Shown piece by piece: positions 44,925 through 52,711 of a DNA stretch of 64,000 bases (its first letter is position 1; each line of letters opens with the position of its first letter). A model generated the notes under the pieces. It was not told the DNA's origin. It ran no database searches and worked only from the letters and a program-made list of their open reading frames with translations. This stretch comes from Erythrobacter donghaensis (GTDB lineage Bacteria > Pseudomonadota > Alphaproteobacteria > Sphingomonadales > Sphingomonadaceae), in contig NZ_MUYG01000010.1 of the NCBI RefSeq assembly GCF_002155425.1, forward strand, positions 434,001-498,000, in the 5' to 3' direction. The position numbers were made by a program, and so were the translations under genes.

Positions 44925-46715
44925 ATGCACCCCTACCGCACGCATACTTGCGCACAGCTTTCTTCGGATCACGTGGGCGAGACCGTCCGCCTGTCGGGCT
45001 GGATCCATCGCAAGCGCGACCATGGCGGCGTGCTGTTCATCGACCTGCGCGATCATTACGGCATCACCCAGATTGTCGCGGACACCGACAGCCCGGCGCT
45101 GCCGGTGTTCGAAGGTCTGCGCGTAGAGAGCGTCGTGACGATCGAAGGCACCGTGAAGGCGCGCGCCGCGGGGACCGCCAATGCGAACCTCGCCACAGGC
45201 GAAATCGAGGTCTTTGCGCGCGGCGTGACCGTGCAGAGCGCGGCCGAAGAGCTGCCGATGCCGGTCGCCGACGAGCAGCCTTACCCCGAGGACATTCGCC
45301 TCAAGTACCGCTTCCTCGATCTGCGGCGCGAGACGCTTCACAAGAACATCATGACCCGCGTGGCGGTGATCGCCGAGATGCGCCAGCGGATGAACGCTGT
45401 GGGTTTCAACGAGTTCTCGACGCCCATTCTGACGGCTTCCAGCCCCGAGGGCGCGCGCGACTTCCTCGTGCCGAGCCGCATCCACGCGGGCAAGTTCTAC
45501 GCGCTCCCGCAGGCGCCGCAGCAGTACAAGCAGCTGCTGATGGTGGCGGGCTTTGACCGCTATTTCCAGATCGCCCCCTGCTTCCGCGACGAGGATCCGC
45601 GTGCTGACCGCCTGCCGGGCGAGTTCTACCAGCTCGACCTCGAAATGAGCTTCGTGACGCAGGAAGAAGTGTGGGAGACGATGGAGCCCGTCATCCAGGG
45701 CACTTTTGCGGCGTTTGCTGGCGAGAAGTCCGTCACTCCAGCCGGCGAATTCCCGCGCATCCCCTATGACGAGGCGATGCTGAAGTATGGCTCGGACAAG
45801 CCCGACCTGCGCAATCCGCTGATCATTTCGGACGTGTCCTCGCACTTCACGCAGTCGGGCTTCGGCCTGTTCGAGAAGATCGTCGGCAGTGGCGGCGTGG
45901 TGCGTGTCATTCCCGCGCCTGCGACCCACGAGAAGAGTCGCAAGTTCTTCGACGACATGAACGACTGGGCGCGCAAGGAAGGCTATGCGGGTCTCGGCTA
46001 CGTCACCCGCAAGGGCGGCGAATTCGGCGGGCCGATCGCCAAGAACCACGGCGCTGAACGCATGGCAGAGCTTTATGCCGAGCTTGGCCTTGGCGAAAAC
46101 GACGGGCTGTTCTTCGCCGCAGGCAAGGAAGCCGATGCCGCCAAGCTGGCAGGCGCCGCGCGCATTCGCGTGGGCGAGGAGCTTGGCCTGATCGACGAGA
46201 GCCGCTTCGAATTGTGCTGGATTGTCGATTTCCCGTTCTACGAATGGAACGAGGACGAGAAGAAGGTCGATTTCAGCCACAACCCCTTCTCCATGCCGCA
46301 GGGCGGGATCGAGGCGCTTGAAGGGCAGGACCCGCTCACCATCAAGGCCTATCAATACGACCTCGTCTGCAATGGCTTCGAAATCGCGAGTGGTTCGATC
46401 CGCAATCACAAGCCCGAAACGATGGTGAAGGCGTTCGAGATTACCGGGCTGACGCAAGCTGATGTGGAAGAACGCTTCGGCGGGATGTATCGCGCGTTCC
46501 AGTACGGCGCGCCGCCGCACGGGGGGATGGCTGCGGGCGTCGACCGGATCATCATGCTGCTGTGCGGCGCGAAGAACCTGCGTGAAATCTCGCTCTTCCC
46601 GATGAACCAGCGCGCCGAAGACCTGCTGATGGGCGCGCCGAGCCCGGCCGAGCCGCGCTCCTTGCGCGAATTGCATCTGCGCGTCGTCGAGCCGCCGAAG
46701 AAGGACGGCGCCTGA
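44925..46715 (+). CDS. aspS: aspartyl-tRNA synthetase
   Basis: Class II aminoacyl-tRNA synthetase, 596 residues. An N-terminal OB-fold ([21 protein letters not shown]), class II motif 2 ([10 protein letters not shown]) and motif 3 ([16 protein letters not shown]) are present, along with the bacterial GAD insertion domain (about residues 290-420). Whether it also charges tRNA-Asn (non-discriminating type) cannot be decided here. Confidence 0.97.
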   Translation: MHPYRTHTCAQLSSDHVGETVRLSGWIHRKRDHGGVLFIDLRDHYGITQIVADTDSPALPVFEGLRVESVVTIEGTVKARAAGTANANLATGEIEVFARGVTVQSAAEELPMPVADEQPYPEDIRLKYRFLDLRRETLHKNIMTRVAVIAEMRQRMNAVGFNEFSTPILTASSPEGARDFLVPSRIHAGKFYALPQAPQQYKQLLMVAGFDRYFQIAPCFRDEDPRADRLPGEFYQLDLEMSFVTQEEVWETMEPVIQGTFAAFAGEKSVTPAGEFPRIPYDEAMLKYGSDKPDLRNPLIISDVSSHFTQSGFGLFEKIVGSGGVVRVIPAPATHEKSRKFFDDMNDWARKEGYAGLGYVTRKGGEFGGPIAKNHGAERMAELYAELGLGENDGLFFAAGKEADAAKLAGAARIRVGEELGLIDESRFELCWIVDFPFYEWNEDEKKVDFSHNPFSMPQGGIEALEGQDPLTIKAYQYDLVCNGFEIASGSIRNHKPETMVKAFEITGLTQADVEERFGGMYRAFQYGAPPHGGMAAGVDRIIMLLCGAKNLREISLFPMNQRAEDLLMGAPSPAEPRSLRELHLRVVEPPKKDGA

Positions 46716-46840
46716 TCATTAATCGGGCGCGCGGCGCGTCAGCCCCTTGTGGGCAGCGCACTGCAAGCCCACTTGCGCTTGCCCCCAGCGTTCATTAGGG
46801 CGGGAGCGACCATTTTAACCCCAGTTCAAGAGGGAATGAC

Positions 46841-47077
46841 ATGAGCGATATTGCCGACCGGGTGGCCAAGATTGTCGTCGAGAATCTCGGCGTCGAAGCC
46901 GATAAGGTCACTCAGGATGCAAGCTTCATCGATGATCTGGGCGCAGACAGCCTCGACATCGTCGAGCTGGTGATGGCTTTCGAAGAGGAATTCGGCGTCG
47001 AAATCCCCGACGATGCGGCCGAGAAGATCGCCACCGTCGGCGATGCGACCAAGTATATCGAAGAGCACAAGGGCTGA
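46841..47077 (+). CDS. acpP: acyl carrier protein
   Basis: Small acidic carrier of growing fatty acids, 78 residues. The phosphopantetheine serine is in [15 protein letters not shown]. It precedes fabF, the common pairing. An AAGAGGGAAT ribosome site precedes the ATG. A dispersed palindrome sits between it and fabF. Confidence 0.97.
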   Translation: MSDIADRVAKIVVENLGVEADKVTQDASFIDDLGADSLDIVELVMAFEEEFGVEIPDDAAEKIATVGDATKYIEEHKG

Positions 47078-47099
47078 TTGCCCACGCCTCCCGTCTGCC

Positions 47100-47172
47100 C
47101 TGAGCTTGTCTGGGGGCCGTTCTTCCTGCTCGCCTAGCGCTTGAAGAAACCACGGGACTTCGACAGGCTCAG
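47100..47172. repeat. REP-like inverted repeat between acpP and fabF
   Basis: CTGAGCTTGTC (47100-47110) and GACAGGCTCAG (47162-47172) form an imperfect inverted repeat. The right half extends CTTCGACAGGCTCAGCCCGA. The CTGAGC-TGTCGAAG core is, from general knowledge, a common dispersed repeat in sphingomonad genomes. It lies in the acpP-fabF gap and could form a large hairpin that tunes fabF relative to acpP. Confidence 0.5.
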
Positions 47173-47212
47173 CCCGAACGGGTTGGGCCTGTTGTGCGTT
47201 TTGGAGAAGAAT

Positions 47213-48472
47213 ATGCGCCGTGTGGTTGTAACCGGGCTTGGCCTCGTCACCCCGCTGGGAGCCGATGTCGAAACGACGTGGGCCAATCTGATCGCAGGGG
47301 AAAGCGGGGCGGGGCAGATCACCCGTTTCGATGCCTCGAACCAGAAATGCACCATCGCCTGCGAGGTGAAGCCCAAGGATCACCCCTGGGGTTTCGACGC
47401 CGACAAGCGGGTCGATTTCAAGGTGCAGCGTCAGGTCGATCCCTTCATCGTCTACGGCATCGATGCGGCCGGGCAGGCGCTGGAAGATGCGGGCCTGACC
47501 GACATGACCGAGGCCGAGAAGGAGCGCACCGGCTGCTCGATCGGTTCGGGGATCGGCGGCCTTCCGGGAATCGAGATCGAGAGCGTCAACCTCCACGAAC
47601 GCGGTCCGGGCCGGGTCTCCCCGCACTTTGTCCACGGACGGCTGATCAACCTCATCACCGGGCAGGTGCAGATCAAGTACGGCTTCATGGGCCCGAACCA
47701 CGCGGTCGTCACCGCTTGCTCCACGGGCGCGCACTCGATCGGCGATGCCGCGCGCATGATCGCCATGGACGATGCCGACGTGATGCTGGCGGGCGGGGCG
47801 GAAAGCACCATCAACCCGCTCGGCATCGCCGGTTTCGCACAGGCGCGCGCGCTCAACATGAGCATGAACGACCGCCCGACCGAGGCGAGCCGTCCCTACG
47901 ACAAGAACCGTGACGGCTTCGTCATGGGCGAGGGCGCGGGCGTGGTGGTGCTCGAGGAGTACGAGCGGGCCAAGGCGCGCGGCGCGAAGATTTACGCCGA
48001 AGTCACCGGCTATGGCCTCTCGGGCGATGCCTATCACGTCACCGCTCCGCATCCCGAAGGGCGCGGTGCTGAACTGGCGATGCGCATGGCGCTCAAGAAG
48101 GCCGGCCTCGGCCCTGGCGATATCGACTACATCAACGCCCACGGCACCTCGACCATGGCCGACACCATTGAACTCGCCGCGATCAAGCGGGTGCTGGGTG
48201 ACGATCTTGGCGGCGCGTCGATGTCCTCCACCAAGAGCGCGATCGGCCACCTGCTGGGCGGCGCGGGCGCGGTCGAGGCGATCTTCTGCATCCTCGCGAT
48301 GCGCGACGGAATCGTCCCGCCGACGCTCAACCTCCACGATCCCGACGAGGGCACCGAGGGTATCGACTTGGTGCCGCTGGTGGCGAAGAAGCGCGAAGTG
48401 CGCGCCGTGCTGAACAACTCCTTCGGCTTCGGCGGCACCAACGCCTCGATCATCATGCAGAAGGTCGACTAA
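47213..48472 (+). CDS. fabF: beta-ketoacyl-ACP synthase II
   Basis: Elongating condensing enzyme, 419 residues. Cysteine in TACSTGAHSIG, the His pair in NAHGTSTMADTIE and SAIGHLLGGAGA, and FGFGGTNAS at the C-terminus form the KAS II active site. ATG 47213 has TTGGAGAA upstream. The frame from 47141 would start in the repeat. Confidence 0.97.
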   Translation: MRRVVVTGLGLVTPLGADVETTWANLIAGESGAGQITRFDASNQKCTIACEVKPKDHPWGFDADKRVDFKVQRQVDPFIVYGIDAAGQALEDAGLTDMTEAEKERTGCSIGSGIGGLPGIEIESVNLHERGPGRVSPHFVHGRLINLITGQVQIKYGFMGPNHAVVTACSTGAHSIGDAARMIAMDDADVMLAGGAESTINPLGIAGFAQARALNMSMNDRPTEASRPYDKNRDGFVMGEGAGVVVLEEYERAKARGAKIYAEVTGYGLSGDAYHVTAPHPEGRGAELAMRMALKKAGLGPGDIDYINAHGTSTMADTIELAAIKRVLGDDLGGASMSSTKSAIGHLLGGAGAVEAIFCILAMRDGIVPPTLNLHDPDEGTEGIDLVPLVAKKREVRAVLNNSFGFGGTNASIIMQKVD

Positions 48473-48477
48473 GATCC

Positions 48478-49440
48478 ATGCGACCCGCCCGGTGGCTGCT
48501 GGCGCTTGTCGGTCTGGCGGCAGCCGGGTTGGTGCTGGCGTGGACTTTCCTTGGCTCGGCAACGATCGCCAAGGACACGCCCTTCACGATCCCCGCCGGT
48601 GCCTCGGTCGCCAGCGTGGCTGAAAAGCTCGAGGCCGAGGGGCTGATCTCCTCGGCCTCCGGCTTCGTGCTGCAGGCCCGCGTGTTCGGCAGCGATACCC
48701 CGATTCAGGCGGGCGAGTTCCTGCTCACTCCCGACATGGACCAAGGCGATATCCTCGCCGCCTTCCAGTCGGGCGACGTGATCCGCCGCTTCGTCACCAT
48801 TCCTGAGGGCATGCCCTCGATCCTCGTGTGGGAGCGCCTGATGGGCGAGGAGCTGCTGACGGGTGAGGTCGACGTGCCGCCCGAAGGCTCGATCCTGCCC
48901 GACACCTACAGCTTCGAACGCGGCCAGTCCCGCAAGAGCATCGTCGAGCAGATGCAGGCCGCGATGGATAAGGCACTGGCCGAGGAATGGGCAAAGCGCG
49001 CGCCCGGCATCGCGGTCGATACGATGCGCGATGCGCTGATCCTCGCCTCGGTGGTGGAAAAGGAAACCGGCAAGCCCGAGGAGCGCCGCATGGTGGCCGG
49101 GCTCTACTCAAACCGCGTGCGCATCGGCATGAAGCTGCAGGCCGATCCGACGATCATTTACCCGATCACCAAGGGCAAGCCGCTCGGCCGCCGGATCAAG
49201 CAGTCCGAGATCGCCGCGGTCAACGGCTACAACACCTACACCCGCATCGGGCTTCCCGAAGGGCCGATCACCAATCCGGGCCGTGCCAGCATCGCGGCGG
49301 TGATGAACCCGGAGACGACCAGCGCGCTGTTCATGGTCGCCGACGGCACCGGCGGGCACTGGTTCGCCGACACGCTCGAACAGCACGACGCCAACGTCGC
49401 GAAGTGGTACGCGATCCGCCGCGAACGGGGCGAGATGTAG
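48478..49440 (+). CDS. mltG: endolytic murein transglycosylase MltG
   Basis: Inner-membrane lytic transglycosylase that terminates glycan strands, 320 residues. An N-terminal membrane helix is followed by the YceG fold; the catalytic Glu is in SVVEKETGKPEERRMVAGLYSN-type sequence. The C-terminus has the family segment NPGRASI. It starts 5 nt after fabF; the fabF-mltG pairing is widespread. Confidence 0.95.
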   Translation: MRPARWLLALVGLAAAGLVLAWTFLGSATIAKDTPFTIPAGASVASVAEKLEAEGLISSASGFVLQARVFGSDTPIQAGEFLLTPDMDQGDILAAFQSGDVIRRFVTIPEGMPSILVWERLMGEELLTGEVDVPPEGSILPDTYSFERGQSRKSIVEQMQAAMDKALAEEWAKRAPGIAVDTMRDALILASVVEKETGKPEERRMVAGLYSNRVRIGMKLQADPTIIYPITKGKPLGRRIKQSEIAAVNGYNTYTRIGLPEGPITNPGRASIAAVMNPETTSALFMVADGTGGHWFADTLEQHDANVAKWYAIRRERGEM

Positions 49441-49482
49441 GGGGCGGAGCGCGGTTCGCCTGCGCGACCATACATCAACGTC

Positions 49483-49503
49483 ATCCCGGACTTGATCCGG
49501 GAT
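49483..49503. repeat. palindromic repeat (ATCCCGG/CCGGGAT) after mltG
   Basis: ATCCCGG-ACTTGAT-CCGGGAT, with flanks CGTC and C. The motif is, from general knowledge, a frequent intergenic palindrome in alphaproteobacteria. It lies in the 86-nt gap after mltG and may act as a terminator. Confidence 0.5.
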
Positions 49504-49526
49504 CGCTCTGTGCCCAAACCCCGCTG

Positions 49527-50057
49527 GTGCCCAACCCCTTCATCCTCACCGCCGCGCTGCCGCCCGATCTGGCGGGCTTTGCCGAAGGCCTGCGCCGCGC
49601 GCATTTCCCGCCCGAGCGCAATTTCCTGCGCGCTCACGTCACCCTCTTCCACGCCTTCGCGCCCTCGCTGCTCGAAGAACTGCGCGATGTGCTGCCGCGC
49701 CTCGCGCGCGAATTCGCTGCGCCCGAAGGGGCGGTGAAGGGGGTGATGGATCTGGGCAAGGGCACCGCGATCGCGCTCGAAGCGCCATCCCTGCTCGCGC
49801 TGAGGGCGATGATCGCCGAGCATTTCCACGGCAGCCTGACCGCGCAGGATCTTCACGAGCCGCGCCCGCATATCACCATCCAGAACAAGGTAACGAAGGA
49901 GGAGGCACGGGCGCTGCAGGCCAGCCTCGCGCCCGTGCTGGCACCGTGGATCGCCAAGCCGCGCTTCCGCTTCCCGGCGCTGGAGCTGTGGCGCTACTGC
50001 GGCGGCCCGTGGGAGCACCTCAAAACCAGCGCTTTCCGGGGGCGCGAGCGGCTCTAG
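49527..50057 (+). CDS. 2'-5' RNA ligase / 2H phosphoesterase family protein
   Basis: A 176-residue protein with both HxT motifs of the 2H superfamily: HVTLFH (about residue 40) and HITIQN (about 113). These act on 2',3'-cyclic phosphates or nucleotide cyclic diesters. The start is GTG 49527 in the conserved N-terminus (NPFILTAALPPD); no ATG is present. It lies just upstream of tRNA-Met. Confidence 0.78.
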   Translation: MPNPFILTAALPPDLAGFAEGLRRAHFPPERNFLRAHVTLFHAFAPSLLEELRDVLPRLAREFAAPEGAVKGVMDLGKGTAIALEAPSLLALRAMIAEHFHGSLTAQDLHEPRPHITIQNKVTKEEARALQASLAPVLAPWIAKPRFRFPALELWRYCGGPWEHLKTSAFRGRERL

Positions 50058-50078
50058 CCGTTGGCTTGCAACGAGGGC

Positions 50079-50107
50079 TTGACCGAGCGCCCCCTGCGCC
50101 CTAAGTG
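50079..50107 (+). promoter_or_regulatory. candidate promoter of tRNA-Met
   Basis: TTGACC (50079-50084), 17 nt, TAAGTG, 65 nt before the tRNA. A GC-rich spacer is common for stable-RNA promoters. Moderate -35, weak -10. Confidence 0.35.
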
Positions 50108-50171
50108 CGCGCCTCGCCCGGGCCGACACCCGGTGCCGAATCCGGCCGCGAGACCTGCCGGATGCCCATGG

Positions 50172-50248
50172 GGCGGAGTAGCTCAGCCGGTTAGAGCAGC
50201 GGAATCATAATCCGCGTGTCGGGGGTTCGAGTCCCTCCTCCGCTACCA
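50172..50248 (+). tRNA. tRNA-Met (CAT)
   Basis: A complete 77-nt cloverleaf: acceptor GGCGGAG with U8A9, anticodon loop ATCATAA giving CAT, T-loop TTCGAGT, CCA encoded. Elongator methionine type by sequence similarity; a lysidine-modified Ile2 tRNA would look alike, so identity rests on overall pattern. Its 3' half is duplicated at 55306-55344, so it is the presumed attachment site of an inserted segment. Confidence 0.95.
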
Positions 50249-50360
50249 CTTTTTCCCGATTGATAGATAAGGCGCTCCCGCCACTGGCATGGGATGTGGC
50301 AGCCGTTTCCGTGCAAGCTCATCGGTCTGGACGAAGATGATCCGCGGCGAGAACGTGCGA

Positions 50361-51737
50361 TCAGTCGGCCTCGATCCTGATTACAGCAGGAAGTGAAAAC
50401 GATCCGCCAGCAAAGCTCGCACGGGGCCGATAAGCGCGGAACACGAGCAGAAAATGTCCCGGCGGGGCGGGAAGCCAGGTGGTTTGATCGCTCGGCTCTT
50501 CGTGTGAGATATCAACGACAATGGCTGCGTCGGGCGATGTCTTGATATTATTCGTCAAACTGGTGACGGAGTAACGGTCGATGGGGCTCTGGTACAGGAA
50601 CCAGCGACCAGTGCCATCGCTCTCGTAGAGGGTCAGCGACCAGAAGGCATCGACCGGAACGTCGCCGGGTATCACCAGCCGATAGCGCGATGAGCCGACA
50701 AGGGGGACGCCATCGGAGTCTTCGGACGTCAGCGGGTTGATGGCCTCCGACACCGGAAGCGCGGCGAGCCCTCCCAGAGCAATCGCGCTGCGATAGGCGT
50801 CGTCGGATCCGAATGCGGCGATGTTGGGTTGCGGATATCGCCACCCATTGCGCAGCACCCCGGATTTCGCCAGAGCTTGGCTCGTCTCGTCGTAGAGCCG
50901 TGACAGATGGCGATCGAATACCGCTCCCATCGCTGGATCTATCCGCGGCGCGGCGGAGGTGGTGGCCTCCCAGCCTAGCGCAAGGGCAAGGCAATCAAAC
51001 CGCTCTGCGAGCCCCTGCGGAATTGGCCCACGTGCCAGCGCTGCATTGACGGTCGCCACAAACTGGCTGCCATCGGGACGTGCGGGGATCGGCGCCTCAA
51101 CCTCGGCGGTGTCGCCGCCGTCTGCGCCGTTGCCCCCCGAAAGGCGGTAAGAGGCCTGTAAACGCTGCGCCTTCGGCAGGTCGCCTGTTCCCGCCACAAA
51201 GGTGCGGGCCACCAGCCAGACGTCCCTTGTTGGCGAGCGGATGACGGTTTCCTGCGGCCCCGTATTGCCGTTCCAGTCGGGCCCCACGATCAGAAAGTCT
51301 CGCGCATCCCGCTGCTCTTCGTTGCGAAGGATCGCAAAGGCATCCGAGAACGGGTGCATCAATTCGACGCTATGATAGCGCGATCCCATCGCCGGGATCG
51401 TCAGGCGAAGGGGGCCGCCCGCCAGATCGAGCCACGCGGTCGAATACAGCGTGTCGGTATTCGGCATGGTGATAGACCGGTCGCGCGGTTGCGAAAGGGT
51501 GGTGCGGTGCAGCAGGTAATTGGTCCGCGTGCCGGGTCGCGATAGCATCTGCTGGCGCGTGCGCCAGACTTCATAGAGCGGGAGTGTAAGGCGGTAGACG
51601 CGCTCGGCAGCCTCGGCCTCCGGCAAGGTGCCGGGCCGGCAATCGGGATGCGCCTGCTTCGGATCGCTCTCGCCCGCGTTTGCCATCGACCCTGCGAACA
51701 ATCCCGAGATCGCCATAACCAAGCAGAACCTCATCAT
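50361..51737 (-). CDS. secreted DUF1254/DUF1214 protein, function unknown
   Basis: A 458-residue exported protein with signal peptide (MMRFCLVMAISGLFAGSMANAG). A DUF1254 domain fills residues about 65-190 (NTDTLYSTAWLDLAGGPLRLTIPA) and a DUF1214 domain residues about 340-455 (DAFWSLTLYESDGTGRWF). Structures exist for such proteins but no biochemical function is established. The gene is divergent from the Crp/Fnr regulator. Its promoter shares operator and spacing with that of the TonB-dependent receptor, so it is probably co-activated with uptake. It could handle the substrate of the receptor in the periplasm. Confidence 0.85.
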   Translation of the reverse strand: MMRFCLVMAISGLFAGSMANAGESDPKQAHPDCRPGTLPEAEAAERVYRLTLPLYEVWRTRQQMLSRPGTRTNYLLHRTTLSQPRDRSITMPNTDTLYSTAWLDLAGGPLRLTIPAMGSRYHSVELMHPFSDAFAILRNEEQRDARDFLIVGPDWNGNTGPQETVIRSPTRDVWLVARTFVAGTGDLPKAQRLQASYRLSGGNGADGGDTAEVEAPIPARPDGSQFVATVNAALARGPIPQGLAERFDCLALALGWEATTSAAPRIDPAMGAVFDRHLSRLYDETSQALAKSGVLRNGWRYPQPNIAAFGSDDAYRSAIALGGLAALPVSEAINPLTSEDSDGVPLVGSSRYRLVIPGDVPVDAFWSLTLYESDGTGRWFLYQSPIDRYSVTSLTNNIKTSPDAAIVVDISHEEPSDQTTWLPAPPGHFLLVFRAYRPRASFAGGSFSLPAVIRIEAD

Positions 51738-51809
51738 CGCTGATCTTCCGTTTGCGCATCTGCAAAAAAGTGATGCGACCGGGCACGCCGCAGCGTGCGG
51801 ATTTTGATG

Positions 51810-51854
51810 AGCCTAACAGGATGGCTTGGAAGTAAATGTCGAAAATGCAACATT
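51810..51854 (-). promoter_or_regulatory. Crp/Fnr-type operator and promoter for the DUF1254 gene; overlaps regulator start
   Basis: The palindromic element at 51854-51835 (minus strand AATGTTGCATTTTCGACATT) is followed by exactly 15 nt and then CTGTTAGGCT. The same arrangement occurs upstream of the receptor gene (52582-52626). If the element centre is at -41.5, a -10-like hexamer (TAGGCT) falls at -12 to -7, the class II activator position. On the plus strand the element covers the regulator's ATG 51836, which would give autorepression. Confidence 0.72.
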
Positions 51855-52540
51855 GTGCACCGATGGATCTTTTCCGCTTCCGTCCGCAGCCGTTTCTGAG
51901 CTTCCTCTCCGACGATCAGATCGCGCGGCTGAAAGCCGCTGGTCAGCGTCGCAAGCTGTCGGACGGCCAATATATTCACAGTCGCGGCGATACCGATCCG
52001 GGCCTCTCGATTATCGAAAGCGGCGCGGCGCGGGCCGGGATCTACGGCGCGGATGGAGAATTCATCCTCACCTCTTTTCTGGGTGCGGGGCATTCCTTTG
52101 GGGAATTCACCGTGTTTACCGAGCTGCCGCTCAGCCACGACATTTCCGCCGTCGGGCCGACGACTGTGATCCGCATCCCGTCGCGCACCTTTCTGGAACT
52201 CGGTGCGGCGGAACCGGACTATCTCGGCGCCCTGATGCGCGCCACGCTGATGCGTTCGCACATCCTGCTGGAAATGCTCCATGCGATCCGCATCCTGCCG
52301 CTGGTGCCGCGCGTGGCCAAGTTCCTGCTGATCCTTACGCCGCCACCACCGGCCAAACCGAGGGTGCGCTTCAAGCAGGCCGATCTTGCCGCGACCATCG
52401 GCCTGTCGCGCGCCTCCATGAACCGCGCGCTGACCGAGCTTGAGAACCTGCGAATCATCAAGCGCAACTATGGCGCGATCGAAATGTGCGATCTCGATAT
52501 GCTGATGGCTTGGCTGAAGCGTGAGACCGGCGAATACTGA
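51836..52540 (+). CDS. Crp/Fnr-family transcriptional regulator
   Basis: A 234-residue regulator: cyclic-nucleotide-binding-like beta-barrel (residues about 18-130), dimerisation helix (about 130-160) and a C-terminal winged HTH with recognition helix LSRASMNRALTELENLRII. No Fnr-type N-terminal cysteine cluster is present, so it does not look like an Fe-S oxygen sensor, and the barrel lacks the usual full cAMP pocket sequence. Three starts are possible: ATG 51836, 51845 and 51863. The first two lie in the operator. It sits between its two probable targets. Confidence 0.88.
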   Translation: MSKMQHCAPMDLFRFRPQPFLSFLSDDQIARLKAAGQRRKLSDGQYIHSRGDTDPGLSIIESGAARAGIYGADGEFILTSFLGAGHSFGEFTVFTELPLSHDISAVGPTTVIRIPSRTFLELGAAEPDYLGALMRATLMRSHILLEMLHAIRILPLVPRVAKFLLILTPPPPAKPRVRFKQADLAATIGLSRASMNRALTELENLRIIKRNYGAIEMCDLDMLMAWLKRETGEY

Positions 52541-52581
52541 TCCCTTATAGCGACTTGCAGGGCAGGACGCGCGGCAACTGA

Positions 52582-52626
52582 AATGTCGCAAATAAGACAT
52601 TCCTTGCCGGGCCCCACTGTTAGATT
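52582..52626 (+). promoter_or_regulatory. Crp/Fnr-type operator and class II-like promoter of the receptor gene
   Basis: AATGTC-GCAAATAA-GACATT (52582-52601) is a perfect 6-bp inverted repeat. After exactly 15 nt comes CTGTTAGATT. With the repeat centred at -41.5, the -10 would be TAGATT (52621-52626), as expected for an activator touching polymerase. It shares 15 of 20 operator bases and the same 15-nt spacing with the DUF1254 promoter. Confidence 0.75.
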
Positions 52627-52711
52627 CTCGACATGACACCAATCCCGGCTCTGTTTCGGGATAGGGCCGCGAGGCAAAAAGCCTCGGGTGATGTGGAGAG
52701 GAACCAGGCGC

